Positions 33,331 to 41,606 of a stretch of 64,000 nt of DNA are shown one piece after another (the first letter of the stretch is position 1; each line of letters begins with the position of its first letter). The notes beneath the pieces are model-generated. The model did no database searches. It had not been told where the DNA came from and worked only from the letters and a program-made list of their open reading frames with translations. The stretch comes from Succinimonas sp045124755 (lineage in GTDB: Bacteria > Pseudomonadota > Gammaproteobacteria > Enterobacterales > Succinivibrionaceae): assembly GCF_045124755.1 (NCBI RefSeq), contig NZ_JBGVMK010000029.1; one strand, 5' to 3'. The position numbers and the translations under genes were made by a program.

Positions 33331-33359
33331 AAAAAGCCCCGCATATTGTCGGGGCTTTT
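33331..33359. terminator. Bidirectional terminator after the flotillin gene
   Basis: GCCCCG (33336-33341) and CGGGGC (33350-33355), T-run on both sides: TTTTTT on the minus strand after the flotillin gene, TTTT on the plus strand. Confidence 0.85.
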
Positions 33360-33397
33360 CAGATGATTTACAACATAAATATTTCAGCCGGAAAAGA

Positions 33398-34837
33398 CTA
33401 TTCCTTCGGCAGCTTTACGGGAGCGGGGCCCTTGCCAGCGCCCTTGCCCGGTTCCACGGAACCCAGATACTCCGGCAGGTTGAGACCGGCCATCTTGGCA
33501 ACGTCATGAAGCGGCGGCAGGCTCTTTACCATGCCTGACAGAAAATTTGCCGTAGCGGTCTTGCCGTCGCCGGCGCCGCCGTTGCCGTCATGATCCCAGA
33601 CGGTAACCTTGTCGATCTTGATGTTTCTGATGGCTTCGGTCTGGAGTCCCACGAGCTGCTCCAGCTTTTCAATAATGAGCAGGGTAGAAGCTGCTTCCAC
33701 ATTGTTTCCGGCGCTCTTGACCAGCTCGGCGTAACCGGAGGCCTTGGCTTCCAGAAGAGCCTTCTGACCCTGAGCCTCAGCCTGGTACTTCATGAGCACG
33801 GCGTCTGCCTGACCGCGGGCTTCCTCGCGCTGTCTCTCGGCCACGGCCTGAGCATCGATGATGATCTTCTCCTTGTCGATTTCCTGCCGGGAAATTTCCT
33901 GAGCGTTAAGTCTCTGCTTCTCAGCCTGGTACTTGGCCTTTTCGATTTCGGCCTGAGCCTGGCTCTTGGCCACCTCGGCGCGCTGATGGGCCTCGGCCTG
34001 AATAACCTCCAGCTCGGCATTGGACTGGGCGATATTCTTCTTGGCGTCGTTTTCGCCGGCGATAGCCTGAGATTCCTGATCAGCCACGTAACGGCGCTGT
34101 CCGGTCTCGGCCTGCTTCATACCCTTCTGAGCCTCGGCCTGGTTCTGAGCCACGGAAATGTTCTTTTCCCTGTTGGCCTCGGATTCGCCCACGGCGCCGA
34201 TCTTTTCCTGATTGGCCACATCGATCTTAGCCTTGTTAACAGCCTCTGCGGCGGCCTTTTTACCGATGCTTTCGATGTAGTCGGATTCGTCGGTGATATC
34301 GGTGATGTTAACGTTGATAAGCTTAAGGCCGATCTTGTTCAGCTCCGGTTCCACATTGGCGGTAATGTTCTTCTGGAAGGCCTCGCGATCCTGGTTGATC
34401 TCCTCAATGTCCATAGAAGCCACGGTAAGACGCAGCTGACCGATAATGATGTTCTTGGCGGTATCCTCGATCTGCGGCTGCCCCAGTCCCAGAAGGCACA
34501 CTGCGGCATTGCCCATGATATCCTCATCGGGGGAAATCTGCACGGTGAAGCTGGAAGGCACGTTAACGCGAATATTCTGCTTGGAAAGCGCGCCGGTCAG
34601 CGGAATATTGATGGTCATGGGCTTCAGATCCATATAGGTATAGTCCTGAATAAACGGCCAGACAAAAACACCGCCGCCGTGAATGCACTTTGCGGTCTTC
34701 TTGCCGGCCACCATGCCGGAAATCACCAGAATCTGATCCGGCGGACACTTCCGGTACCGGTTTATCATGAATATGACTACGGCCATGCCGATGATAGCGG
34801 CGAAGGCTACCATCACAATACCCACAAATGAAGCCAT
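33398..34837 (-). CDS. Flotillin-like SPFH membrane protein (YqiK/FloT type)
   Basis: 479 aa. One N-terminal membrane helix (about residues 5-25), an SPFH/PHB domain (about 30-190, with GGGVFVWPFIQDYTYMDLKP) and a very long Ala/Glu/Gln/Lys-rich coiled coil (about 190-390). A glycine-rich segment, WDHDGNGGAGDG, and a Pro/Lys tail follow. Flotillins scaffold membrane microdomains and influence fluidity and protein complexes. The NfeD-like gene lies 97 bases upstream on the same strand, the usual flotillin partner, as in E. coli yqiJ-yqiK. Confidence 0.92.
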   Translation of the reverse strand: MASFVGIVMVAFAAIIGMAVVIFMINRYRKCPPDQILVISGMVAGKKTAKCIHGGGVFVWPFIQDYTYMDLKPMTINIPLTGALSKQNIRVNVPSSFTVQISPDEDIMGNAAVCLLGLGQPQIEDTAKNIIIGQLRLTVASMDIEEINQDREAFQKNITANVEPELNKIGLKLINVNITDITDESDYIESIGKKAAAEAVNKAKIDVANQEKIGAVGESEANREKNISVAQNQAEAQKGMKQAETGQRRYVADQESQAIAGENDAKKNIAQSNAELEVIQAEAHQRAEVAKSQAQAEIEKAKYQAEKQRLNAQEISRQEIDKEKIIIDAQAVAERQREEARGQADAVLMKYQAEAQGQKALLEAKASGYAELVKSAGNNVEAASTLLIIEKLEQLVGLQTEAIRNIKIDKVTVWDHDGNGGAGDGKTATANFLSGMVKSLPPLHDVAKMAGLNLPEYLGSVEPGKGAGKGPAPVKLPKE

Positions 34838-34934
34838 AATTTAATCTCCGTATTTAACAAAGGATGAAAATTACAAAAATATCTAAAAAAATCTGAAAAT
34901 CGGTTTTCGCCGGTCAGGATTACCCCCTCCGGAC

Positions 34935-35540
34935 TCAGGACTGCTTCCCGGGATTTTTGTCCCGGCTTCCGGCGCTGTTCATGGGCTCCACCATCAGAAC
35001 GGAATCATCGGTGACTCTGACAATCCTGACCTTGGTTCCGGTGGCCAGGCGCTGGCCGGTCTCGGAAGCGGCTTTCCGAAAAAGCTTTCTGCCCTGCATA
35101 TTGAAATCAATCTGTCCCATGCCATCCTCCGGAATGGTGAGGTAAACCGTCCCCTCCTTGCCCACGGCGTCTGATATCTCGAGGTTTCCCTTGGTCTGGA
35201 GCTTCATAAGGAGCATGGTTATCTTAACCATGATAAAAACCATAAAAGCCCCGGCGAAAAGGGTAACCAGCACCGAAACCATGCTGTTATGAAAGGTTCT
35301 CTCCGCCCAGAAGCCGGCCAGGCCTCCTACCAGAGCAAATGACGACAGCGACTGGATGGAGACATACCGGAGCAGCGCATCCGAGCTGTCCGCAATAGAA
35401 GCGTCAGCCGCGGAGGGATCGCCGTCCGTGCCCACAAAAAACATCAGGATCAGTCTCATCAGAAAAACTGTCCCGCCTGCCGTAATCATCATGAGGTAGA
35501 ACAGCTCAAGACCTGTCAGCTGATCGAAAAATTCCATCAT
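34935..35540 (-). CDS. NfeD/YqiJ-like membrane protein with OB-fold tail
   Basis: 201 aa. Three membrane segments (about residues 12-35, 62-80, 88-112) followed by a cytosolic OB-fold domain (GKEGTVYLTIPEDGMGQIDF, then TGTKVRIVRVTDDSVLMVEP). This is the layout of NfeD1b/YqiJ proteins, which bind flotillin through the OB domain. The start has GGGAGG 8 bases upstream. Probably one operon with the flotillin gene. Confidence 0.88.
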   Translation of the reverse strand: MMEFFDQLTGLELFYLMMITAGGTVFLMRLILMFFVGTDGDPSAADASIADSSDALLRYVSIQSLSSFALVGGLAGFWAERTFHNSMVSVLVTLFAGAFMVFIMVKITMLLMKLQTKGNLEISDAVGKEGTVYLTIPEDGMGQIDFNMQGRKLFRKAASETGQRLATGTKVRIVRVTDDSVLMVEPMNSAGSRDKNPGKQS

Positions 35541-35731
35541 AAACCGCCCTCCCTGTGGTTAATCAATGCGCTAATCAATGCGGCTGTCCATGCAAACTAT
35601 AAATTCAAACGGTGTCTGTCAGAAACAATACATGCTGCTTTTGCGAGTTATGACAGATCAAAATGCGCAAAACCGGATCTTCATTAAATCCCCGTTACAC
35701 AGCAGTTTATTCCGCCGCTGTTCACTTTTAA

Positions 35732-36250
35732 TCATAAATCAGTTGCGTCAGCCGGAACTCCTTCCCGCCCTGCAGGGCGGCCGCCCTCCTTCAGCTCCCG
35801 GATCTCCTCCATAATGGAAGCATAGATCCGAGGCAGGTTCCGCCGGGCCCGGTTAAGCTTTTTCTGACAGGTTCCGGCGCTCCAGCACAGGCAGATCACC
35901 AAAGATTCAAGAACCAGAATCCCGGTCTCGTTAAGCATCATGGGCTCCCGAATGGCGCTGACGCAAAGCTCCGCAGCCAGAATCATCGCAGCCATATAGC
36001 CCCCGAAATGGTGTCTCATAAGGAGCCATAGCAGGAGAAGCGCCGGCGGCAGCAGGCTCTGGCCGATTTCATACGCCGAAAAGTCCGGCTCCCACCAGGG
36101 GAGGCCCCGCCCGGCATTCCTCATCATGACGAGGATCGCCGGCTTTAAAGAAAACAGCGCCAGCGTCCAATAGCCTGTCTTCAGGGTCTTCATCCAGAGA
36201 AATACCTTTCTGGCCTCCGGGGACAGCTTCTCAGTCCTGATGCGGGTCAT
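35732..36250 (-). CDS. Membrane protein of unknown function
   Basis: 172 aa with an AGAGGAAT ribosome site. After a basic start it has about three to four hydrophobic helices (FSLKPAILVMM, LLPPALLLLWLLM, YMAAMILAAELCV, TGILVLESLVICLCWSAG), then a basic cytosolic tail (KKLNRARRNLPRIYASIMEE) ending Gly/Pro-rich. No family recognised. Same strand as the NfeD-flotillin pair but separated by 190 bases. Confidence 0.7.
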   Translation of the reverse strand: MTRIRTEKLSPEARKVFLWMKTLKTGYWTLALFSLKPAILVMMRNAGRGLPWWEPDFSAYEIGQSLLPPALLLLWLLMRHHFGGYMAAMILAAELCVSAIREPMMLNETGILVLESLVICLCWSAGTCQKKLNRARRNLPRIYASIMEEIRELKEGGRPAGREGVPADATDL

Positions 36251-36467
36251 AGCGATTCCTCTGCAAAAATCCCTTCCTGCTCAATACATATAGCCCGAAA
36301 GACCGGTTTTCAAGAAAAATCGGCATTCCCCAATCCGAAAGATCCCGGGATAAAAACAGAAAAGGCGGGAGATCCGGCTCCGGAGAATGGGCTATAATGG
36401 GGCAGCTTTTCCGGAAGGGAATCCGCCGGAAGCAGATCCTGAAATCAACCACAATAAGGAAAACTCT

Positions 36468-36839
36468 ATGCCTATGGGATGGATCATTGCAGGGAGTGTG
36501 GCCCTTCTTGCAATCAGCAATATTTTTATGAATCTGGCCTGGTATCTCCATCTCAGCAAAATGGCAGACCGCCCCGTGCTCTACGCCATTCTGTTTTCCT
36601 GGGGCATTGCCCTGTTCGAGTACATGCTGATGGTGCCCGCCAACCGCTGGGCCTCCGCCTATCTCTCCATCAGCCAGCTTAAGATCATGCAGGAAATGAT
36701 CACCCTTTCAGTGTTTCTGCCCCTGTCGATTTTCGTATTCGGCGAAAAGTTCAGCTGGGACTATGTCTGGTCAGCTCTGTGCATGATGGGAGCGGCCTTC
36801 TTCGCCTTCAGAAAAATGCTGTTTGCCGGAGCCTCCTGA
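36468..36839 (+). CDS. DMT/DUF486 family small membrane protein
   Basis: 123 aa from the ATG at 36468 (AAGGAAAA upstream); a farther upstream in-frame start has no membrane-protein similarity. Four membrane helices with NIFMNLAWYLHL, LFSWGIALFEYMLMVPANRW, QLKIMQEMITLSVFLPLSIF and WSALCMMGAAFFAF, typical of DUF486, which belongs to the drug/metabolite transporter clan at half the usual size. Substrate unknown. Confidence 0.9.
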   Translation: MPMGWIIAGSVALLAISNIFMNLAWYLHLSKMADRPVLYAILFSWGIALFEYMLMVPANRWASAYLSISQLKIMQEMITLSVFLPLSIFVFGEKFSWDYVWSALCMMGAAFFAFRKMLFAGAS

Positions 36840-36902
36840 CAAACGGACTCCTTTTTAAGGCCGCATTTCCGGCAGAATTCAGCCGCCAGGCATCAAAGCA
36901 TC

Positions 36903-36937
36903 AAAAAGCCCTGAGAAATCACATCCTCAGGGCTTTC
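36903..36937. terminator. Bidirectional terminator between the DUF486 gene and fabB
   Basis: AAAGCCCTGAG (36905-36915) and CTCAGGGCTTT (36926-36936) form a perfect 11-bp stem with a T-tract read from either side. Confidence 0.85.
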
Positions 36938-36981
36938 AGTTTCTTTCCGGACGGCCGTTCCCGCCCGTCATCCTTCAGCCG

Positions 36982-38199
36982 TTAATCCCGACAGGCTCCC
37001 AGCACCAGACAGGCATTGGTGCCGCCGAAGCCGAAGCTGTTGGACATCACCGCATCCAGACTCTCCTCCGTGTATGAGGTTACCAGAGGCAGTCCGGCCA
37101 CTGCGGGATCCGGGGTCTCCACATTGATGCTGGGGGCAATAAAGCCGTTATTGAGCATCAGAAGAGAATAAATGGCCTCCTGCACTCCGGCGGCTCCCAG
37201 AGAATGTCCGGTCATGGCCTTGGTGGAGCTGAATTTCGGCATGCTGTCCCCGAAAACCTCCTTCATGGCCTCAACCTCTCGGGTATCACCCACCTTGGTA
37301 GAGGTGCCGTGAGTGTTGATATAGCCAATCCGGCGATCCTTAAGAGAGGACATGGCCATTCTCATGCAGCGCACCGCTCCTTCGCCGGAGGGAGCTACCA
37401 TGTCATAGCCGTCCGAGGTGGCTCCGCAGCCCAGAATCTCGCCGTAAATCTTAGCTCCTCTGGCCCGGGCATGCTCCAGTTCCTCCACTACTACCATGCC
37501 GCCGCCGCCGGCAATGACAAAGCCGTCCCGATCGGCATCATAGGTGCGGGAAGCACGTTCCGGGGTGTCATTGTATTTGGTGCTGAGAGCGCCCATGCCG
37601 TCAAAAAGACAGGAAAGCGTCCAGTTAAGCTCTTCGCCGCCGCCGGCAAACACCACATCCTGACGATTCAGGAGAATCTGATCCACGGCGTTGGTGATGC
37701 AGTGAGCCGAGGTAGAGCAGGCGGAGCTGATGCTGTAGTTCACGCCCTTGATTTTGAAGGGGGTGGCCAGACAGGCTGAGGTAGTGGAACCCATGCAGCG
37801 GGTGACCTGATACGGGCCGACTCTTTTAACACCCTTGGTTTTCAGGGTTTCGCAGGCTTCCACCTGATTCATGGGGGAGGAACCGCCGGAACCGCAGATA
37901 AGCCCGGTGCGTTCATTGGAAACCTCATGCTCCTCCAGTCCGGAATCCTGCACCGCCTGCTGCATGGCCAGATAGGCATAAACAGCGGCATCTCCCATAA
38001 AACGACGCACCTTGCGATCAATAAGATCCGCGGTATCAAGCTTTACATTGCCCCATACCTGAGAACGCATGCCAACGTCACGAAACTGCTCAGAGAAGGT
38101 GATGCCGGATTTTCCGGTCTTAAGAGATTCAAGCACTTCAGCAGCATTGTTACCTATACTGGACACTATTCCAATACCGGTAATAACAGATCTTCTCAT
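36982..38199 (-). CDS. fabB: FabB, beta-ketoacyl-ACP synthase I
   Basis: 405 aa from the ATG at 38199 (MRRSVITGIGIVSSIG). Condenses acyl chains with malonyl-ACP and is essential for unsaturated fatty acids. Catalytic triad visible: Cys in SSACSTSAHC, His in NTHGTSTKVGD, His in KAMTGHSLGAAG. The end SNSFGFGGTNACLVL is canonical. An MnmC-type methyltransferase gene lies close by, as in E. coli, but two small transcription units intervene. No clear FadR or FabR site was found in the leader. Confidence 0.95.
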   Translation of the reverse strand: MRRSVITGIGIVSSIGNNAAEVLESLKTGKSGITFSEQFRDVGMRSQVWGNVKLDTADLIDRKVRRFMGDAAVYAYLAMQQAVQDSGLEEHEVSNERTGLICGSGGSSPMNQVEACETLKTKGVKRVGPYQVTRCMGSTTSACLATPFKIKGVNYSISSACSTSAHCITNAVDQILLNRQDVVFAGGGEELNWTLSCLFDGMGALSTKYNDTPERASRTYDADRDGFVIAGGGGMVVVEELEHARARGAKIYGEILGCGATSDGYDMVAPSGEGAVRCMRMAMSSLKDRRIGYINTHGTSTKVGDTREVEAMKEVFGDSMPKFSSTKAMTGHSLGAAGVQEAIYSLLMLNNGFIAPSINVETPDPAVAGLPLVTSYTEESLDAVMSNSFGFGGTNACLVLGACRD

Positions 38200-38594
38200 A
38201 TCTTCCGTCTCTCCGTAAAATCTGTGGCCTGTTTGCAGATCCGTCAAACCATCACTGGTCAATCAGTTTGCAATCTGCGCAGTATGCCATTAATTCTATA
38301 ACAAGATGCCGCTTTTTAAAAAACAGTCACCGCAAACAATTGCCATTTTCTGAACCTTTGCAGCCTTTTTGGAAAAAAATCCGGATTTCCGCCGCTCCGA
38401 AGCCGGTTTTCAGAAAAAGGAAAGGCCGGAGGAGGAAGAGGGAGGACTGCTTTATTCCGCGCCTTTTTGCCTGTCCGGCAGCACCCAAAAGATTACCCGA
38501 AGGCTCTGATTCTGTCATAATGTCATGGGGCAGCTTGAATACCCCGTTACGGATAAGGGATATTCTTAGTGTTTAAGCATCTTCGGAGCATGTT
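38200..38594. other. Intergenic region between fabB and the HTH gene
   Basis: 395 bases with divergent regulatory DNA. A -10-like TAGAAT faces fabB about 100 bases upstream of its start. On the plus strand TTGAAT (38535-38540), 18 bases, GATATT (38559-38564) may serve the HTH gene. No gene is supported. Confidence 0.35.
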
Positions 38595-38807
38595 ATGGCC
38601 AAGGAAACTTTGCGCAAACTCATCGGCCTCCTGGGATTTGCCAGTCCGGAGCTTGCCGCAGCCTCCGGCTGCAGCGCGTCAATGATAAACGCCGTCAGAA
38701 CCGGAAAACGGGCCGTATCCCCCGGGCTGGAAAAGATAATCATCGGCCTTCTGGTTCAAAGGAAGGATGATCCGGCTGTCAGGATAGTTATTGAGAACTG
38801 CAAATAA
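38595..38807 (+). CDS. Small helix-turn-helix protein
   Basis: 70 aa. A single Cro/C1-like helix-turn-helix: LRKLIGLLGFASPELAAASG followed by CSASMINAVRTGKRAVSPG, then a short helix. No effector or dimerisation domain. GGAG is 8 bases before the ATG and a terminator follows. Could be a stand-alone regulator, perhaps of the short opposite-strand transcript next to it or of fabB (inference). Confidence 0.7.
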   Translation: MAKETLRKLIGLLGFASPELAAASGCSASMINAVRTGKRAVSPGLEKIIIGLLVQRKDDPAVRIVIENCK

Positions 38808-38810
38808 TGA

Positions 38811-38837
38811 AAAAGCCCCTCTGCGGGGCTCTCTTCT
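38811..38837. terminator. Shared terminator of the HTH gene and the short opposite transcript
   Basis: AGCCCC (38814-38819), loop TCTGC, GGGGCT (38825-38830). On the minus strand it is followed by TTTTCATT, on the plus strand by CTCTTCT; it works best for the minus strand. Confidence 0.75.
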
Positions 38838-38921
38838 GTCATCTTGGTTTCAATGGATCTTGTTCCCGTCCCCGCAGGCGGTAACTGCAAAAAAACGAGA
38901 ACCGATATCTTCACAATTCTG

Positions 38922-38951
38922 CTACTTAAGCCATCCGCCCCAGCCGTCCAT
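38922..38951 (-). CDS. 9-codon ORF (MDGWGGWLK)
   Basis: Starts with ATG eight bases after AAAGGAG, as good a ribosome site as any in the window, and ends with TAG. Two tryptophans in nine residues. It lies in the loop of a hairpin that hides its own ribosome site and start. No homologue is known to me. Confidence 0.4.
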   Translation of the reverse strand: MDGWGGWLK

Positions 38952-38995
38952 ATCGGTCTCCTTTAATTGTGCCAAGCAAAAACTGTGCTGCTCCG

Positions 38996-39024
38996 AATAT
39001 ATCACAAGACGATACCATGAACAA
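38996..39024 (-). promoter_or_regulatory. Promoter of the short transcript
   Basis: On the minus strand TTGTTC (39024-39019), 17 bases, TATATT (39001-38996) with an extended TGA immediately before the -10. Confidence 0.65.
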
Positions 39025-39235
39025 ACAAAAGAGATGCTTAACGACCACGGGTTAACAAACATCCTGCGATCAGTTTCGCGCTGGCTGTTTACGCCCCTGA
39101 TCCCGAAAATCCAGATGGCAAACAACTGTCATTTAGCCCGTTAATTCCTCATGGGAGCGATGTTTGCAACTCGCTGTCAAAGCTCTTAATATGGCAGTAA
39201 AAGCATAAACAGATCAGTCATAACCAGTCTGAAGC

Positions 39236-39271
39236 CCGGGATCTGAGATTCGGATAATCCGCCCCGGGCCC
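39236..39271 (+). repeat. GC-rich hairpin in the mnmD leader
   Basis: GCCCGGG and CCCGGGC arms lie about 20 bases apart, just before the mnmD ribosome site (AAGGAA). Confidence 0.4.
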
Positions 39272-39289
39272 GCAAAGGAACCTGTTTTT

Positions 39290-40078
39290 ATGAACATCTC
39301 CCTTGTCCCGCCTCCGGCTCCCGGCGAGCCGGCATATGCGGAAATCAATATCGCCGGGGAACAGGCCGGAAGCCCCCTCTTTAACGATGTCTACTTCTCG
39401 GATGCCGGAGGATATCTGGAATCCGAGCATGTTTTTATACAGGGAAACCGGCTTCCGGAGAGACTCGCCCGCCGGAAAGAGGATGCGGAGAGCGCCCCGG
39501 GACAGGCTTCAGAGGGTGATCGCCCCCGGGAATTTGTCATCGGCGAGACCGGCTTTGGCACCGGCCGGAATCTGCTCACGCTGATGAAGCTCCTTCATGA
39601 TCTCCGGAATCAGGGCATCCGGCTTCCGGAAATACATTACATTACCGTGGAAAAGCATCCCCTGCTCCCCCGGGATCTTGAGAAAGCCCAGAGCATCTTC
39701 AAAAATCTCGCCCGGGAGTCTCTGCTTTTCAGAAGCTGCTATCGCGTTCCCGTTACCGGACTCCAGACGCTGTGTCCGGAACCGGGGGTAACCGTGCATC
39801 TTTTAGTGGGGGATATCCGGGAGATCTGCCCGGCCATCCGGCTGTCCCGGCCGGTGGATGCCTGGTTTCTGGACGGCTTTTCCCCGGCGCTGAATCCGGA
39901 AATGTGGTCTCTTTCGGTATTCCGGGAGCTCCGGAAGCTGAGCGCTTCGGGAACCACCCTGGCCACCTATACCGTAAGCGGCGCCGTAAGAAGAAATCTT
40001 AATGAGGCCGGCTTTGTTACCGCAAAGCTGCCCGGCTATGGCCGCAAAAGGGAAATGACCGCTGGCTGGATCCCTTAA
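39290..40078 (+). CDS. mnmD: MnmD-type tRNA methyltransferase without the MnmC oxidase domain
   Basis: 262 aa, against about 660 for bifunctional MnmC. It matches only the DUF752 half, which methylates nm5U34 of tRNA to mnm5U: NDVYFSDAGGYLESEHVFI, GETGFGTGRNLLTLM (SAM site), VDAWFLDGFSPALNPEMW and the final GYGRKREMTAGWIP, the point where MnmC normally runs on into the FAD oxidase domain. The gene ends cleanly there and a terminator follows, so no decayed oxidase remains. Its neighbour fabB is as in E. coli, implying domain loss in place. Confidence 0.88.
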   Translation: MNISLVPPPAPGEPAYAEINIAGEQAGSPLFNDVYFSDAGGYLESEHVFIQGNRLPERLARRKEDAESAPGQASEGDRPREFVIGETGFGTGRNLLTLMKLLHDLRNQGIRLPEIHYITVEKHPLLPRDLEKAQSIFKNLARESLLFRSCYRVPVTGLQTLCPEPGVTVHLLVGDIREICPAIRLSRPVDAWFLDGFSPALNPEMWSLSVFRELRKLSASGTTLATYTVSGAVRRNLNEAGFVTAKLPGYGRKREMTAGWIP

Positions 40079-40094
40079 TGCGGTTTTGCAGGCA

Positions 40095-40130
40095 TAAAAA
40101 AACCTGCCAGAGCTTTATGTTGGCAGGTCT
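40095..40130. terminator. Bidirectional terminator between mnmD and the DUF922-like gene
   Basis: ACCTGCCA (40102-40109) and TGGCAGGT (40121-40128). The minus strand follows with seven T residues, the plus strand with CTTCC. Confidence 0.8.
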
Positions 40131-40150
40131 TCCAAAACTGAGGTCAGAAA

Positions 40151-40987
40151 CTACAGATTTCTTTCGTCATCCTCGTCCAGGCTCTTTATGTAGTTGCTCT
40201 GGGCGAAGACGGGAACCTGCACTCCCATAAGACGGCCGTTTCCGGTTTCCGACTTATATCTGGCCATCATCTTCTCGGCGCCGGAGAGACTTTCATCCCC
40301 AATGGCATTAACGGCTTCAATAAGATCGTTGCAGAATCTCTTTTTGCCGACATAGCGGATCTTCTGCGCCAGCTTCTTGCTGGCCTTGATGATGATGGGA
40401 TCGTGCCGGCTGCTGTACTTGGAAGCATCGGCAAGATACCGGGACCACTGCTCCTGAACGTCAGGAGACTGCTCCCGCACCTCCATCCAGTTAGGCATCA
40501 CCGTGGTAATGTCCACATTAATGTCAGCGCCGTAAAATTCGCACTTATCCGGTTCCTGTCTGACATCAAGATTCCAGTTTATGGCATAGCTGACTTTTAC
40601 AATGCTGCGCTTGTTGGTATTGGCGTTCACAGGGGCGCTGTCTTCGATAATGTCATGGAGATCCTCCGGAGTCTCCGCGGAAACATCATAGAAGGTAGTG
40701 TTGCGGTTAACGTTCTCCCGGATGTCGAGGTTGTGGTAAAAAATGTCGTCCTCGTGACTCCCGTGTTCCATGCTGTAACGCAGCACCTGATCCGCCCTGC
40801 TGTAGCCGCCGGCGTTTTCGGCAACTCCCGGGAGCACCGTATCCCCGACAACGGTGACGAACTTTTCATCCAAAACGGATTTCTTATGTTCATCATTAAC
40901 AAACTGAGGAAGTATAAATAGGAAAGCATAAACAAGCGCCAGAGGAACTCCCACCACTAGAAGAGCCAACAAGGTTTTACGCATCAT
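40151..40987 (-). CDS. Membrane-anchored periplasmic protein, possibly DUF922-like
   Basis: 278 aa. N-terminal signal anchor (about residues 5-27), then a domain with NTTFYDVSAETPEDLHDII, YAINWNLDVRQEPDKCEFYG and VMPNWMEVREQSPDVQEQW. The order (beta segment, Trp, single Cys, P-x-W, W-x-x-Y, helix) recalls DUF922 putative secreted metalloproteases. However, where that family has an HExxH-type segment this protein reads SSRHDPIIIKASKKL, so zinc peptidase activity is doubtful. Function unknown. A DnaA-box cluster lies upstream of its start. Confidence 0.55.
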   Translation of the reverse strand: MMRKTLLALLVVGVPLALVYAFLFILPQFVNDEHKKSVLDEKFVTVVGDTVLPGVAENAGGYSRADQVLRYSMEHGSHEDDIFYHNLDIRENVNRNTTFYDVSAETPEDLHDIIEDSAPVNANTNKRSIVKVSYAINWNLDVRQEPDKCEFYGADINVDITTVMPNWMEVREQSPDVQEQWSRYLADASKYSSRHDPIIIKASKKLAQKIRYVGKKRFCNDLIEAVNAIGDESLSGAEKMMARYKSETGNGRLMGVQVPVFAQSNYIKSLDEDDERNL

Positions 40988-41153
40988 ATGTATTTACCCG
41001 ATTTCCTGTATTCAGTTGCGGAACGCGAGGCTCCCGTCATGCCTGACAGGGAACCCGGACACGTAATTTTATCCCACTTTGGGGAAGATGCGTACAAATG
41101 ATGCCGGTTTTTCCCCTGTTATGAGATCATGTACACTGTTTTTTACGAACTGG

Positions 41154-41238
41154 TTTTGCACAGGTTTTTCCACAAGATGTTTTAGGTTATACACAGGTAT
41201 AACCCTTGAAATTCCGGGGGTTTTCAAATTTATGCACA
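41154..41238. promoter_or_regulatory. Cluster of four DnaA-box-like sites
   Basis: All in one orientation: TTTTGCACA (41154), TTTTCCACA (41166), TTATACACA (41187) and TTATGCACA (41230). The last two are perfect matches to TTATNCACA, the first two miss one base. GATC sites flank the cluster. It lies in a 619-base gene-free region between a DUF922-like gene and infA. Confidence 0.55.
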
Positions 41239-41320
41239 AGCACTGAAACCTGCTCAGAATAACACGGATCGCTCTCTGAAAACAGTGCCATCCCGAAGGA
41301 TCAACGCCTGCCCCGGGGCG

Positions 41321-41364
41321 CCGTCCGGTGCCGCCGGGGAGCTTTTCCCGCCGGACGGGTTTTC
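41321..41364 (+). terminator. Terminator-like hairpin upstream of infA
   Basis: CCGTCCGG (41321-41328) and CCGGACGG (41351-41358) with inner pairing CGGGGA/TTCCCG, followed by GTTTTC. It could isolate the infA promoter from upstream transcription. Confidence 0.45.
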
Positions 41365-41391
41365 AGAAACAATTTTATGCTAATGCTTTAT

Positions 41392-41419
41392 TTGCAATTT
41401 CCGCTAATAATAGTAAAAT
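41392..41419 (+). promoter_or_regulatory. Promoter of infA
   Basis: TTGCAA (41392-41397), 16 bases, TAAAAT (41414-41419). It implies a leader of about 180 bases with several hairpin-forming segments, for example GCCGGA/TCCGGC near 41550-41570. Confidence 0.65.
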
Positions 41420-41606
41420 GCCCCGTCTGCGATTGAAGCGCAGCGATGACAGCGGAATTTCCTGTAAGGCTTAGAGAGGAGAGCAAACCTGACTCAGTCC
41501 GGCTGAAAGCGTACCGGAGATGACTGGCATCGTACTTTTGGCAGACTGCCGGAGGGATTATCCGGCGGAGTTTCAGGAAAATTCTATTTAAGGAAAAAAC
41601 ACTTTT

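Larger units (their letters stand above)
38808..38989 (-). ncRNA. Short transcript (~180 nt) with a start-codon-sequestering hairpin
   Basis: A complete small transcription unit: promoter at 38996-39024, predicted start near 38989, terminator at 38814-38830. In the middle ACCGATAT/ATATCGGT arms (38901-38908 and 38950-38957, extended by GAG/CTC with one bulged base) fold the ribosome site and AUG of a 9-codon ORF onto the region after its stop. Could be a dual-function small RNA, a leader whose switch controls termination, or a microprotein mRNA. Confidence 0.5.

Noticed and set aside
38791..39144. 117-codon plus-strand frame after the HTH gene
   Set aside because: No ribosome site, crosses a terminator and the small minus-strand unit, and has no recognisable domain.
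41154..41238. Calling the DnaA-box cluster the chromosomal origin
   Set aside because: No AT-rich unwinding repeats and none of the usual origin neighbours; only a box cluster can be supported from the window.
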